A DNA stretch of 64,000 nucleotides. Origin: Candidatus Saccharimonadota bacterium (lineage in GTDB: Bacteria; Patescibacteriota; Saccharimonadia; Saccharimonadales; Saccharimonadaceae). The notes beneath the pieces are model-generated. The model saw only the letters and a list, made by a program, of their open reading frames with translations. It did no database searches and was not told where the DNA came from. Every line of letters starts with the position of its first letter. Position 1 is the first letter of the stretch. The stretch covers positions 1-64,000 of the forward strand of contig CAJPIO010000003.1 in the NCBI GenBank assembly GCA_905365145.1, given 5' to 3'. Positions 11,130 to 25,000 of this stretch are shown here, piece after piece. The translations under genes were made by a program, and so were the position numbers.

Positions 11130-11156
11130 AAAATAAAAACTTGCCTACCGGCAAGT
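11130..11156 (-). terminator. terminator of the tRNA-Ala/Ile/Val unit
   Basis: Stem ACTTGCC/GGCAAGT with a 4-nt loop, followed on the minus strand by TTTTATTTTG. It lies 5 nt 3' of tRNA-Val. Confidence 0.75.
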
Positions 11157-11160
11157 CTAA

Positions 11161-11237
11161 TGGTGGGCGGCGAGGGACTCGAACCCCCGACCCTCTCGGT
11201 GTAAACGAGATGCTCTAGCCAACTGAGCTAGCCGCCC
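11161..11237 (-). tRNA. tRNA-Val (TAC)
   Basis: A 77-nt cloverleaf with 7-bp acceptor GGGCGGC/GCCGCCC, anticodon arm TCTCG-TTTACAC-CGAGA, T-loop GTTCGAGTC and encoded CCA. It is the last gene of a three-tRNA unit. Confidence 0.95.
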
Positions 11238-11267
11238 GCAAACAATCCTACTTTTCAGCTAAAACCA

Positions 11268-11344
11268 TGGTGGGCGATGAGGGACTTGAACCTCCGACCT
11301 CGTCATTATCAGTGACGCGCTCTAACCAGCTGAGCTAATCGCCC
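11268..11344 (-). tRNA. tRNA-Ile (GAT)
   Basis: A 77-nt cloverleaf with acceptor GGGCGAT/ATCGCCC, anticodon arm CGTCA-CTGATAA-TGACG and encoded CCA. Ile and Ala tRNAs usually sit in the 16S-23S spacer. Here they keep that order but form their own unit. Confidence 0.95.
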
Positions 11345-11348
11345 ATAT

Positions 11349-11389
11349 TTTGGTGGAGTGTCCTGGACCAAAAGCCCAGTCCACCCCAT
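11349..11389 (-). repeat. hairpin between tRNA-Ile and tRNA-Ala
   Basis: GGTGGACTGG and CCAGGACACTCCACC fold back on each other (GTGGA/TCCAC and CTGG/CCAG with a bulge) and end in CCA-like sequence. There is no T-run, so it is not a terminator. It may be a processing signal or a decayed tRNA end. Confidence 0.4.
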
Positions 11390-11397
11390 ACTTATAA

Positions 11398-11474
11398 TGG
11401 TGGAGATACAGGGACTCAAACCCTGGACCCCCTGCTTGCAAAGCAGGTGCTCTAATCAACTGAGCTATATCCCC
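11398..11474 (-). tRNA. tRNA-Ala (TGC)
   Basis: A 77-nt cloverleaf with acceptor GGGGATA/TATCTCC, anticodon arm CCTGC-TTTGCAA-GCAGG and encoded CCA. It is the first gene of the tRNA unit, about 30 nt after its promoter. Confidence 0.95.
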
Positions 11475-11506
11475 ATTAAATTGTTAACAAACCATTAACT
11501 GTGTAC

Positions 11507-11535
11507 ATTTTACACTATGATTACGCGATTATCAA
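11507..11535 (-). promoter_or_regulatory. promoter of the tRNA-Ala/Ile/Val unit
   Basis: Minus-strand TTGATA (11535-11530), 17-nt spacer, TAAAAT (11512-11507). It overlaps the region upstream of the divergent 11552 gene. Confidence 0.65.
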
Positions 11536-11551
11536 GTGTATAATATTAGGT

Positions 11552-11797
11552 ATGGTATACGAATTTAGTTGGTTTTCATTTCTTATCGGCATAATAATTC
11601 TAATCTGCGGCGCTGCCTTGACAGTCTGGTATCAACAAATTGCTGACAACTTTGGCAGCGGCGTCGGCAGCTACGAGCGCTACCGTCTATGCGGACTAAT
11701 AGCCTGCGCACTAGGATTTGTCGTTATGCTTAACCTGCATACACTTTTACTAAAATTATTCTTCAGTTTATTCTTCAGCGGCATCTCGCGAGAATAG
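11552..11797 (+). CDS. small two-TM membrane protein, probably leaderless
   Basis: 81 aa from the ATG at 11552 (MVYEFSWFSFL). Two hydrophobic helices (residues about 7-25 and 45-68) flank a short polar loop with GSYERYR. TATAAT at 11539-11544 ends 7 nt before the ATG and no Shine-Dalgarno exists, so the message probably begins at or next to the start codon. The frame is open further upstream but that part lies across the promoter. The family is unknown. It sits between separated rRNA units on the opposite strand. Confidence 0.6.
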   Translation: MVYEFSWFSFLIGIIILICGAALTVWYQQIADNFGSGVGSYERYRLCGLIACALGFVVMLNLHTLLLKLFFSLFFSGISRE

Positions 11798-11827
11798 CGA
11801 GCGTAAACGTAATCTGCATTTAGCGGC

Positions 11828-11852
11828 TCTGCTTGCTATCGCTAGCAAGCTT
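11828..11852 (+). terminator. possible weak terminator
   Basis: GCTTGCT/AGCAAGC hairpin followed by TTTGTA, about 30 nt after the 11552 gene. Confidence 0.35.
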
Positions 11853-11889
11853 TGTACTTAGCGGCTAATTAATTGTGTATTTTGTTCTA

Positions 11890-12708
11890 TCACCATGCAT
11901 AATCAGGTTCGCTCACGCCGACCATCGCGTTCAACAACTCTTCTGGAGTAACAACTTTTAAACCACCATAAATCGGATCCTGAAATTTATAGTACGGATC
12001 TACATAATAAACCAGCGCGACGTCTTTATTGTCTGGCGTAGCAATATAGCCCGCGCCAGCAACATTATGTTCAGCGTTTGCTATTCCAGGGTATATTTTG
12101 CCAGGATTAAAAGTATAATACATTGGATATCCGTCTTGAGTATTCTTTATGAGCCTCTGTTTAAATAGTTCAATTGATGCGCTATTAATTTCCCTCACCG
12201 TTTCAATCCGATAGCCAGCTTGATTAGTTTGAGGAAACTCATAACCGAACATATGTTTGTTAAGTATTCTTATGGCATCTCGATTATGCGTACCAAAAGG
12301 TTCATAGGTTCCCATCTCTCTAGCAAGCGTAAATTGATCTACAATTTTGCCTCTTGAAGCTAGCATCATACTTACTGTAGCTGGCGCGCAAAAGTTCCAA
12401 CGCTGCTGAATTTGTGTCGTCACGTTTAATTTATTCCTCTTGCCAATAGGAATGCCATATAATTTCTCTACTTCTTCTTTTGGCGAATTTGCCTGTGAAG
12501 CTTGGTTGTTGCTTGTCTGGGACTCTTTCCTTGCATTATGATCCGGTTGATCTTTTTTGGAATCATTCGCTATTTCTGACTTGGCGCTACTAGCTTGAGT
12601 GTCTTTAGTTACGCTGCTCGGTCGCATCCTCGACGCCAAAACGGCAATTGATATAGCTAAAGTGCTAATAATCGCGATTACTATAATACTCTTCTTTTGT
12701 ACAGCCAT
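11890..12708 (-). CDS. membrane-anchored C39-like cysteine peptidase
   Basis: 272 aa. The N-terminal helix (residues about 7-26) is a signal anchor. A polar Ser/Asn/Lys linker runs to about residue 85. The C-terminal domain begins with QQRWNFCAPATVSMMLAS, the C39-type Gln/Cys pair, and continues with AEHNVAGAGYI and YVDPY, which supply the expected His and Asp. Such proteins cleave peptides or crosslinks outside the cell, and the substrate here is unknown. It is transcribed from its own promoter (TATACT about 13 nt before the ATG), right after the 16S terminator. It is not part of a bacteriocin transporter. Confidence 0.75.
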   Translation of the reverse strand: MAVQKKSIIVIAIISTLAISIAVLASRMRPSSVTKDTQASSAKSEIANDSKKDQPDHNARKESQTSNNQASQANSPKEEVEKLYGIPIGKRNKLNVTTQIQQRWNFCAPATVSMMLASRGKIVDQFTLAREMGTYEPFGTHNRDAIRILNKHMFGYEFPQTNQAGYRIETVREINSASIELFKQRLIKNTQDGYPMYYTFNPGKIYPGIANAEHNVAGAGYIATPDNKDVALVYYVDPYYKFQDPIYGGLKVVTPEELLNAMVGVSEPDYAW

Positions 12709-12742
12709 GGTCTTAATCTTAAGTATACAGCATTTATATCAC

Positions 12743-12775
12743 CGAAAAACCAAAAGACCCCTGCTAACAGGGGTC
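12743..12775 (-). terminator. 16S rRNA terminator
   Basis: Stem GACCCCTG/CAGGGGTC with a 4-nt loop, followed on the minus strand by TTTTGGTTTTT. It ends 16S transcription before the C39-like gene. Confidence 0.8.
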
Positions 12776-12784
12776 ATACATGGC

Positions 12785-12805
12785 TTAACAACTTGATTGT
12801 GCAAT
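12785..12805 (-). other. 3' arm of the pre-16S processing stem
   Basis: This 21-nt block is complementary to 14462-14482 with one mismatch/wobble, enclosing only 16S rRNA. Confidence 0.7.
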
Positions 12806-12938
12806 CTATCTCAATCTGTGGTAAATTTTAGCCTTGCCCCTAAGGGCTGAATCCGAAAGCGAAATTTACTAAAACTTTCGAAAAGACCGACCTAGCTTCA
12901 AAGGCTGATTTCTCGAGCCTTTGGCATAACTCTCCCTA

Positions 12939-14413
<1,475 letters not shown>

Positions 14414-14461
14414 AAGATGCTTCATTTGAAGCGTCTACTCAAAAATAGACTGACGATGATA

Positions 14462-14482
14462 ATTGCACAATCAAATTGTTAA
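14462..14482 (-). other. 5' arm of the pre-16S processing stem
   Basis: Pairs with 12785-12805 over 21 nt. Confidence 0.7.
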
Positions 14483-14546
14483 ATTACTTAACCTGACTGC
14501 TAAGATGCAATTTGTAAGTTTACCTCTCGCAACCAGACTGTTCACT

Positions 14547-14575
14547 ATTGTAGCGCTCTAACCCGATCAAGTCAA
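14547..14575 (-). promoter_or_regulatory. 16S rRNA promoter
   Basis: Minus-strand TTGACT (14575-14570), 17-nt spacer, TACAAT (14552-14547), giving a leader of about 125 nt that contains the pre-16S stem arm. Confidence 0.75.
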
Positions 14576-14585
14576 CACCTTATCG

Positions 14586-15017
14586 CTAGTTTTTTGTAGC
14601 TAAAAATACAACGATACCCGCTAGCAAGCCAATTGCAGCACCAACTACCACTTCCAAAGGGGTATGCCCCTTAGCGCTACGCGGCTTTGACACATCAAAT
14701 TTCGAGATATCAATAACTTGCTTGATAGCCTCGCCCTGCTCGCCAACAGATCGCCGTACCATCAATGCGTCGTACATCACAATCGCCGCTAGAGCTAAAG
14801 CCAGGCCAAATAAACCGCTACCAACACCGTCTTTCAAACCGATAATCGACACTAGCGACATCATAGTAGCACTATGGGCGCTCGGCATGTTTCCTGATAT
14901 ATACAGATGATCAAACACTTTCAAGGTACGCATCTTAATAGCAGCAACGACATACTTACCGCACTGCGCCATAGCCCAACCAACAGCAAAGGCTATTATA
15001 TACGGGGATACTACCAT
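14586..15017 (-). CDS. divergent PAP2 family protein (DUF212, YuiD-like)
   Basis: 143 aa with four hydrophobic helices. The motif SGNMPSAHSA is the PAP2-type phosphatase signature as it appears in the DUF212 family, and GHTPLEVVVGAAIG near the end supplies the second His motif. It is probably a membrane phosphatase acting on lipid or isoprenoid phosphates, but the family is not biochemically settled. It follows gyrA by 3 bp and so belongs to the gyrB-gyrA transcript. Confidence 0.85.
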   Translation of the reverse strand: MVVSPYIIAFAVGWAMAQCGKYVVAAIKMRTLKVFDHLYISGNMPSAHSATMMSLVSIIGLKDGVGSGLFGLALALAAIVMYDALMVRRSVGEQGEAIKQVIDISKFDVSKPRSAKGHTPLEVVVGAAIGLLAGIVVFLATKN

Positions 15018-15020
15018 CCG

Positions 15021-17573
15021 TTATTTTTCTCCTTCGTCTGTATCACGTATAATCCCCATTGATGAAACTGTATCTCCGTCATTAATACGCATCACTCGAA
15101 CACCCTGGGTAGTACGGCCAAGCGCTGGAATATCGTCAAGCGACACTCGGATAGTCTGTCCATTTTGACTAATCATAATTGCCTCAATCGCATCCTTCTC
15201 AAGCGTTTGAACAGCAACTATCGGACCAGTTTTTGCCGTAACAACAGCAGCCTTCACGCCGACGCCGCCGCGGCGGTGACTCGGGAAATTAGCTACCTTG
15301 GTTACTTTGCCGAACCCGTTTGCGCTCATCACTAGCAATTTTTGATCAGCTGAAGTTACAATATCCATACCTACAACACTATCGTCCGTTCGTAGTCGCA
15401 CACCACGCACACCGCGAGCAGCACGTCCCATCGGACGGCACTCCTCCTCGCTAAAGCGAACCGCTTGTCCAGCCGAAGTCGAGATAATCACATCGTTCTT
15501 GCCAGTAGTTTGCTTGATCCAACGCAGCTCATCGCCTTCATCCAAATTAATAGCAATTAAACCATTGGTGCGAATATTTGAATAGTCAGCAATCGCTGTC
15601 TTCTTGACTGTACCCTTGGTCGTCGCCATAAATAGATAGCCTTCATCTACATTTACATCTTTAGCTAGATTGATAATTGAAGTAATTTTTTCCTCTGGCT
15701 GCAGCTGCAATAAATTGACCGCTGCTACGCCCTTCGCCGCTAAGCTAGCTGCCGGCACTTCGTAAGCTTTCAGGCGAAACACTCTACCCCTGTTCGTGAA
15801 AAACAGCAGCCAATCATGTGTTCCAGCTGGTACTAGCTGATCAATAACGTCTTCCTCTTTAGTGGTCATACCGCGTTTACCCTTGCCGCCGCGGTTTTGA
15901 CGGCGATAATCGCTAGCCAAGGTACGTTTGATGTAATTTTCCGTTGTCAACAGTACAACAGTATCTTCTTCTGGGATTAGTTCTTCATCGCTAAACTTAC
16001 CGACTTCGGTGTTGATAATTTTACTACAACGGTCATCGCCATATTTATCTTTAATTTCTAGCAACTCCTCTTTGATGATGCGAAGGATTTCGTTTTCGTC
16101 AGCCAAAACTTTTTCAAAATACGCGATCTTTTTCATTAACTCAGCTAGCTCATTCTCGATAGCTTCGCGTTCTAGACCCGTCAGCCGGCGCAATTGCATT
16201 GCCAGAATCGCCTTGGCCTGGATAACGCTCAGCGAGAACTTTTCGATGAGCGCCTTTTCGGCTTCATCTTGCGTCTTGCTAGCCCGGATGATTCTAATTA
16301 CCTCGTCGATATTGTCCAGTGCAATTTTGTAACCTTCCAGAATATGCGCTCGCTCCTTAGCCTTGCGTAGCTCGTACTCTGTGCGGCGGCGTACCACTTG
16401 GCGGCGATGTTTGATAAACTCATTCAGAATATCATGCAAACCTAAAACGCGCGGCTGCAGACGTGTCGCATCGTCAGCGCTTGGCACCAAAGCTAGCATA
16501 TTGTAATGAAAGTTAGTCTGTAACGCCGTCAATTTGTATAATTGGTTAAGTACTTTCTTCGGATAGGAGTCTTTTTTGAGCTCAATAACTACTCGCACAT
16601 TACCGCGAGCCGACTCATCGCGCAAAGCGCTAATCGCCGTAATCTTTTTCTCGTGCACCAAATCGGCAATTTTTTCGATAAGCGTTGCTTTATTCACGCC
16701 ATAAGGCATCTCAGAAACTATAATTTGATGACGGCCGCGTTTGGTTTCTTCAATATTTGCCACCGCCCGTATCGTCACACTGCCGCGGCCGGTCGCATAA
16801 GCTTGGCGCATCGGCACGCCGCCATAAACCACCGCGCCAGTTGGGAAATCTGGCCCCTTGATACACCTCATAAGGTCATCAAGCGTTGCTTCCGGATTAT
16901 CAATCAGCGTAACCGTTGCATCAACCACCTCGCCTAGATTATGCGTCGGAATATTAGTTGCCATACCAACAGCAATACCAACTTGCCCATTCAACAGTAA
17001 ATTCGGCAATTTAGCAGGCAAAACAATCGGTTCTTGGCGCGTAGAGTCATATGTATCGCGAAAATCAACCGTCTCTTTATCAATATCTGCCAAAAGCGAC
17101 TCTGACACCCGAGTCATTTTTGCTTCGGTATAACGCATAGCTGCCGGCGGGTCGCCGTCCATTGAACCAAAGTTACCTTGGCCCTGAACCAACGGATAGC
17201 GCTCCACCCAATCTTGAGCCATACGTACCATCGCATCATAAATCGAACTGTCGCCATGCGGATGGTATTTACCCATCACTTCACCGACAATCTGCGCACT
17301 TTTCACGGTCTTAGCTGTCGGCCCGATACCCATTTTATCCATTACGTACACAATACGGCGATGAACTGGCTTCATACCGTCGCGCACATCCGGCAAAGCA
17401 CGGTCAACTATGACCGACATTGAATACCGGATAAAACTATCCTCCATAACATCTTCTACTGTTCGAATTTCGACAGACTTTGAATGGCTAACGTCGTTAG
17501 TCTGCTCGATAATCTCGCCTTCGACTGGTTTTTTTGACTCTGGTTTCATATTCCTATCCTTCTTCTCGTCCAT
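15021..17573 (-). CDS. gyrA: DNA gyrase subunit A
   Basis: 850 aa. The breakage-reunion domain has the catalytic Tyr in [10 protein letters not shown] and the quinolone region [17 protein letters not shown], with Ser at the position equivalent to E. coli 83. The C-terminal beta-pinwheel carries the GyrA box ([10 protein letters not shown]), which separates gyrase from topoisomerase IV. With GyrB it introduces negative supercoils using ATP. The start codon abuts the gyrB stop without a gap, so translation is probably coupled. The short acidic/Lys N-terminal extension (about 30 residues) is mildly unusual. Confidence 0.97.
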   Translation of the reverse strand: MDEKKDRNMKPESKKPVEGEIIEQTNDVSHSKSVEIRTVEDVMEDSFIRYSMSVIVDRALPDVRDGMKPVHRRIVYVMDKMGIGPTAKTVKSAQIVGEVMGKYHPHGDSSIYDAMVRMAQDWVERYPLVQGQGNFGSMDGDPPAAMRYTEAKMTRVSESLLADIDKETVDFRDTYDSTRQEPIVLPAKLPNLLLNGQVGIAVGMATNIPTHNLGEVVDATVTLIDNPEATLDDLMRCIKGPDFPTGAVVYGGVPMRQAYATGRGSVTIRAVANIEETKRGRHQIIVSEMPYGVNKATLIEKIADLVHEKKITAISALRDESARGNVRVVIELKKDSYPKKVLNQLYKLTALQTNFHYNMLALVPSADDATRLQPRVLGLHDILNEFIKHRRQVVRRRTEYELRKAKERAHILEGYKIALDNIDEVIRIIRASKTQDEAEKALIEKFSLSVIQAKAILAMQLRRLTGLEREAIENELAELMKKIAYFEKVLADENEILRIIKEELLEIKDKYGDDRCSKIINTEVGKFSDEELIPEEDTVVLLTTENYIKRTLASDYRRQNRGGKGKRGMTTKEEDVIDQLVPAGTHDWLLFFTNRGRVFRLKAYEVPAASLAAKGVAAVNLLQLQPEEKITSIINLAKDVNVDEGYLFMATTKGTVKKTAIADYSNIRTNGLIAINLDEGDELRWIKQTTGKNDVIISTSAGQAVRFSEEECRPMGRAARGVRGVRLRTDDSVVGMDIVTSADQKLLVMSANGFGKVTKVANFPSHRRGGVGVKAAVVTAKTGPIVAVQTLEKDAIEAIMISQNGQTIRVSLDDIPALGRTTQGVRVMRINDGDTVSSMGIIRDTDEGEK

Positions 17574-19580
<2,007 letters not shown>

Positions 19581-19613
19581 TTACAGTCGCTCAGCTTGTC
19601 TATTAATACCCAC

Positions 19614-19643
19614 ATTATACCATAAAAAAAATTGTTCATTCAA
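19614..19643 (-). promoter_or_regulatory. gyrB promoter
   Basis: Minus-strand TTGAAT (19643-19638), 18-nt spacer, TATAAT (19619-19614). Divergent from the promoter of the 19725 gene. Confidence 0.7.
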
Positions 19644-19647
19644 GGTA

Positions 19648-19677
19648 TTGCTGCGGTTGCCATAAGTATGATATTAT
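19648..19677 (+). promoter_or_regulatory. promoter of the 19725 surface-protein gene
   Basis: TTGCTG (19648-19653), 18-nt spacer, TATTAT (19672-19677). It lies back to back with the gyrB promoter. Confidence 0.55.
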
Positions 19678-19724
19678 AAAAGAGAGGAAAATATATCTCA
19701 AAATAACACAAAAAGGTAAGCAAA

Positions 19725-21383
19725 ATGTTTAGAAAGCTAGTATCAAATCTCGCCTTTAGCCCCGCATTAGTCGGACAGTTAGGTTTTTATGCAAAACGGT
19801 TACGCAAAGAAGAATCGGTGCGCAGATTAGGACTTATTTTTACAGCTTTTGCACTCGTTGTACAGTTTTTTGCCGTATTTCAGGCACCAGAGCCAGCTAC
19901 CGCTGCCGACGCTACTGATATGGTTTATGGCGGCGTATGGAGCAAGCAAGCCTTACTAAGTACCTATGACAGCAACGTCAACAATATCCGCGACCTCTAC
20001 GATGCCGTCGGCATTTCTCGCAGCGATATTGACCAAGCTGGTAATAATTTGGAGTATCACAGAAGCAACGAAGGCTTATATTCTTGGGGTATGAAACCTG
20101 TATTCGGTGCAAGCCAAGGTGAAGGCGGCTACACCGTAAAAACTGGCGGTGGTACGCGAACGTTTTACTACAGACCGCAGCGGCTTTGGGGTAATTCAGG
20201 CGCTTATTCAGCCTACGTAGCTCGTTCATCAAAGACAGGAATGTGGTTCGGAATTATGCGCAGCTGCGGTAACCTAATTACACTAACCGTCCCGCCAGCT
20301 CCCGCTTGCCCTCCTGGACAATCAGGGATCTATCCAAATTGCTACACTCCGATGTGTACTGTCCCCGGCAAGACTAACCTGCCTGCGAACGACCCGAGGT
20401 GCAAAGCTGACCCTGTCGCAGTATGTTCATCGCTAGCAATCGTTAACAACAAGAATACCTACCAATACACCGCCTCCGGTAACACCAGCAATGGCGCTTC
20501 AATTACCGGTTATAGATTTGTTGTCTATCGGGATGGTAAACAATTAAAAACCATCGAAAGCAAGACTCGAACTGTCACCGACAAAGAAACTGTAGCTGGT
20601 AAATATACGGTTAAAGCTATCCTGAAAACATCTCTAGGCGACCGTACCAGTGATAGCTGCACCAAAGAATTTCAAATTGTAGAGCCAGCTAAGTGTCCGC
20701 AAAATCCTGCCTTGCTTGCCACAGACCCTAACTGTCAACCATGTCCAGGCGACACAACTTTGTGGATAAAAGATGCTAAGTGTAAAGAAGATATTATTCA
20801 AACAAAAACCGCCCAAAACACCTCACAAGGCAATGTCGACGCTTCGACAACTACTGCCAAGGCGTCCGATCAAATTATTTACAAAATTACTGTGACCAAC
20901 AAAGGATTGAAAGCTACCGATTACACCATTACCGAGAATCTCGCCGACGTCCTCCAATATGCTTCGCTAGAAAACAAAGGAGGAGCTACTTTGACCAAGG
21001 ATACTTCTGGCAGCCAAGACACAGAAACTCTATTGGTATGGCCAAAAGTCACGCTAAAGCCTGGTGAAACTCAAACTCGCGTATTCAGCGTGAAGCTCCA
21101 AAGCACGATCTCGCCAAAAGCCACTGGTACCGGTAACCCTAATTCATACGATTGCAAGATGACCAATACTTTCGGCAATTCCGTAACCATTAATGTAGAC
21201 TGTCCGGCACAAAAGCAAGCAATTGAACAAACCGTTGCTCAACTTCCACACACTGGACCTGGCGAAAACATGCTATTTGCCGGAATCACCTTCGCTGTTG
21301 TCGCATTCTTCTACGCACGATCGCGTCAGCTGAAAAAGGAAGTCCGCTTAATCCGTCGAGATTTTAACTCAGGCACTATATAA
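19725..21383 (+). CDS. large LPxTG-like surface protein with DUF11-type domain
   Basis: 552 aa. A cytoplasmic N-terminus of about 40 residues precedes a signal-anchor helix (residues about 43-66, ending PATAADA). The first outer domain (residues about 67-190) is not one I know; it contains WSKQALLSTYDSN and YSWGMKPVFGAS. A Cys-rich linker follows. A domain of about 90 residues, CSSLAI to SDSCTKEFQI, matches the Cys-bounded domain of the 381 protein. Another Cys-rich stretch leads to a DUF11/isopeptide-like beta domain (residues about 375-490). The end is LPHTG, a membrane helix and basic residues. It is probably a cell-surface adhesin or envelope protein. The 21422 gene follows by 38 bp. Confidence 0.8.
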   Translation: MFRKLVSNLAFSPALVGQLGFYAKRLRKEESVRRLGLIFTAFALVVQFFAVFQAPEPATAADATDMVYGGVWSKQALLSTYDSNVNNIRDLYDAVGISRSDIDQAGNNLEYHRSNEGLYSWGMKPVFGASQGEGGYTVKTGGGTRTFYYRPQRLWGNSGAYSAYVARSSKTGMWFGIMRSCGNLITLTVPPAPACPPGQSGIYPNCYTPMCTVPGKTNLPANDPRCKADPVAVCSSLAIVNNKNTYQYTASGNTSNGASITGYRFVVYRDGKQLKTIESKTRTVTDKETVAGKYTVKAILKTSLGDRTSDSCTKEFQIVEPAKCPQNPALLATDPNCQPCPGDTTLWIKDAKCKEDIIQTKTAQNTSQGNVDASTTTAKASDQIIYKITVTNKGLKATDYTITENLADVLQYASLENKGGATLTKDTSGSQDTETLLVWPKVTLKPGETQTRVFSVKLQSTISPKATGTGNPNSYDCKMTNTFGNSVTINVDCPAQKQAIEQTVAQLPHTGPGENMLFAGITFAVVAFFYARSRQLKKEVRLIRRDFNSGTI

Positions 21384-21421
21384 ATTATAAGATTATATAA
21401 ACAAAGATGAGGTAGCTATCA

Positions 21422-22015
21422 ATGAATAATGAAAAAATACCATCACTTAGCGATAAGCATGAAGAGCAGTACACTAGCTCTGAAGTAATCCATCGGAAAA
21501 CTCAAGAGAATATTAACGCTAAAAATAAAACAGAGAAAGAAGCTAGCTCTGAAGCCTCTCAGGAACAGCTGAAAAAAGCACGCCATGAAGCCTTAAACCA
21601 AGCTAGAGAAATCGCCCAAGAACGTAAAGAAAACAAAATAAAAACCAATGAAGTCAGTCCAGAGAAAAAACGCCGCGGCCCTACCTCTAAACAAGAACGC
21701 AAAGCTGCCTTCGACAAGACTATGACCGAGATTCAATCCGAAATGTCACCTGCCAGCAGAACTTTCAGTAAAGTTATTCATAACCCCGCCGTCGAGAAGA
21801 GCAGCGAAGTGATTGGTAATACTGTAGCACGTCCTAATGCCATATTGTCAGGGTCAGCTGCAGCTTTTATCCTTACAGCTGGTATATATTTAGTCGCTAA
21901 GCACTTCGGATATTCGCTATCTGGCACAGAGACCATTGCCACCTTCGTTTTAGGGTGGGTTATCGGCTTGATTTACGATTACATTCGCGTCCTAATATTC
22001 GGTAAATCCAAGTAA
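21422..22015 (+). CDS. membrane protein with long charged N-terminal coil
   Basis: 197 aa. Residues 1-135 are highly charged, rich in Glu, Lys and Gln, and predicted helical or disordered. Two hydrophobic helices follow (about 140-160 and 172-190), then a basic end (IFGKSK). GAGGTAG lies upstream of the ATG. It follows the surface-protein gene closely and probably shares its transcript. It is convergent with the VirB4-like gene, 10 bp away. I do not recognise the family. Confidence 0.65.
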   Translation: MNNEKIPSLSDKHEEQYTSSEVIHRKTQENINAKNKTEKEASSEASQEQLKKARHEALNQAREIAQERKENKIKTNEVSPEKKRRGPTSKQERKAAFDKTMTEIQSEMSPASRTFSKVIHNPAVEKSSEVIGNTVARPNAILSGSAAAFILTAGIYLVAKHFGYSLSGTETIATFVLGWVIGLIYDYIRVLIFGKSK

Positions 22016-22025
22016 CTTTTGCCAA

Positions 22026-25000
22026 CTAACGTAATTTTATCGAAACTTCACCGCTATTGTCGCTGTCGCGCATATTTAGAGTATTACTAGCAGGCTGTTG
22101 TGGTGTCGAAATCGAACCATTATCTGCAATTGGCTCTGTCGGCAAATTGACACTCTGCGTAGCAGAATTAGCATTAGGAGACTCACCAACTTGCGGCGGT
22201 GCAGTAACTGCTGGCGGTACTGCACCAAGCTGTGACTGTGTCAAATTTATTGGATTATTTCGAGACGGCTGCTGCGGAAGCTGTTGTAGCTGCGACTGAG
22301 CTGGCAAGGTACTGCTAGAAGCACGAGAATAAGCGTCAGTATAATTTTGAGATTGAGCGGGTCCAGCGGCCGCCACATTGCCAGTCGAAGACATCGGCGG
22401 TTTAGCATTAGCTGGTAGCGGCGAAGATACTGGACGCGGCGTAGTGCTATTTCTACCGGTTACTTGCTTGCGTTTCGCTAACCATTCATCCAAAAAAGAT
22501 GAACTACTACTCGGTGCTATTTTATTAGGGGCGTTAGCAGCGGCTCCAGCCGTATTTTTCAACTGTTTATTATTTCCAGAAGATTGATTCATACTAGTAC
22601 GCGCCGCTATCTCACGCTCAACCTGAGCCCGCGGATGTCCGTATTTTGCAGCCGACAGTCTGCGCAAAGCATCGCCCAACTGAGCATTTTGATGGCCCAT
22701 CGGGGGAATCCATGCCATACTAAACGGCGCAGACGGCACACCTTCAATCTGGGCGACACAGACAGATTCAAAGTTTGGCAATTTCGTCAAATCTTCTGCG
22801 TCAAACACTGGTGTATAGCGCTTAACCATAATTTCTGCGTCGGTTATACCAATCCGGCCGGTGATAGTTGTACCAACGTTACCGAGAATAGCCTCGCGCA
22901 GTTCTTCCTTCAGCTGCGTCATGAACTGGTTAGCTAATACCAAGCTCAATCGATATTTGCGAGCCTCGCTCAAAATAGTCTCGAAGCTATCAGTCGCAAA
23001 GTTCTGGAACTCATCAACATACAGCGTAAAATCTTTGCGCTCATCCTCTGGAATCTTGGCCCGCGCCATCGCTGCAGCCTGAAACTTCATCACAAAGACA
23101 ATACCAAGCAATTTAGAATTAAGATCGCCTAATTTACCTTTCGATAAGTTCACCAGCAAAATCTTGTTATTATTCATGATGTCTTGGAAATCAAAGCCGC
23201 TTTTTGTCTGGCCAATAATATTACGCATAGCATCATTGCTAATAAACGGACCAAATTTAGCAATAACCCAGCTGATAACCTCGCCTGCCTCGCTTGATCG
23301 CTGCGATGCCGGAAACTCCTTTGTCCAAAAATCTAACACCTGCTGGTCGGTAACGTATTTCAGCTTGTTATTTCTGAAACTATCATCAACCAAGAGCTTC
23401 GGTATATCGACAAAAGTACCGCCCGCCGGATCGCTCATTAATAACAGCGCGCAGTTACGGAATATATGCTCCAAACGCGGACCAACGATACCAGTATGTC
23501 CTGGGTCATACAAACCATAAAGCATACCGATAGCCTCTTGTACCAAAAAGTCTTTTTGGTCTGGGTGGTCAAACTCAAACATATTCAGACCAATCGGATT
23601 GTCCATATCGCTTGGGTTGAAATAAATAATGTCTTCAACGCGCTCCTTTGGCACCTTTTCTAGCAAATGCTCCGCAAGGTCCCCGTGCGGATCAACCAGG
23701 GCAAAACCCCGCCCATCCAGCATATCTTGGTAGGCTAGATTTTCCTGCAAAACTGACTTACCAACACCCGTCTGTCCAATAATATGTATATGGCGCCGGC
23801 GGTCTTTATCGCTGAGCCTAATCGGCTTCTTAACACCGCGAAATTCGTTGTATCCTAACAGCAAACCAGTCTCCATCACCTGCGTCGGTCCATCGACTTG
23901 CTTACTCATCTGGCGCTTGACTTGCGAGCTTGGAATACTATTCTGATCCGGCAAATGAAAAATCGTCGCCAGCTCTACGCTATTTAATATATTCTTATTA
24001 ACCTGCTGCGGGAAGAAACGAAAAATATAAGACGAAGTTAGTTCTTCGATGTTTTTTGCTAACGTGAATTTAAATCCGTTAAACGTCGGCGAGTCAAATA
24101 ATGCAAATGCTGCAACAATGTTTTTCAATATTATCTGAGAACGGGCTGCTGTATTAGACGAAACAACAGCCCGTATCAGTACCTCGTACCCCGGATAACG
24201 GGTTTTTTCTTGAATAGCATCAACGGTCGCCTGTTCAACGGAGTTAAGCGGCTTTTTATCCTCTGGCTTTTTGTCGTCGCTCTCTGGCGGTTTCCATAGA
24301 GACTCCATAATTTCGCTCGGCGAGAAGAACACCGAAAGTCCAGTCTTTTTTTTGTCTTTGTCTTCTATGATTTTTTCAGAGACAGAAACTGCCGACTTGG
24401 CCCATCGCTCATTAGCTGGACGGATTAATATTTGGATACCTATACCATCTTCGCGAGTCGCTGCTGATAAAGCATTCAGCAATGCGCGCGATGCATCACG
24501 TTTAGATTCCATGTATGTTGCAATAGGATAAGCAAAGTTCTTCCTCAAAGTAAACTCGCCACCAATCGTACCGCTCATCTTACCGACCTTGCTAAAAACA
24601 GTATGCTCCGACACCTCTTCTAGCCGAGCCGATGGGTAGGCCGCTGCAATTGCCTGGCGAACTACCTCGGTGAGCACTGTAGGTACAACAGCATAATAGA
24701 ACACCAAGCCATCGCGAGCCACTATTTCAAACGACAAATGCCTCTGCCCATAAATCTTACTCTTAAAACCTTTAGTGGCAGTACTGGATATAATATTGTA
24801 CATAACCTGAGCTTGTGACAACACTTCTTCCGTCAAATCTCGTTTATCACGCCCGTCGCTAACAATATCATCGCTAGCTGGCGGGAGATGAATTAATATC
24901 GGCACCATCTTAAGCCCGCGCTCATAGTTCTTCGCCTCACGAAGAGTATTACGATAGACCATAAACACAACAAAAGACCCTAGCCCGATCACCAAAGCTA

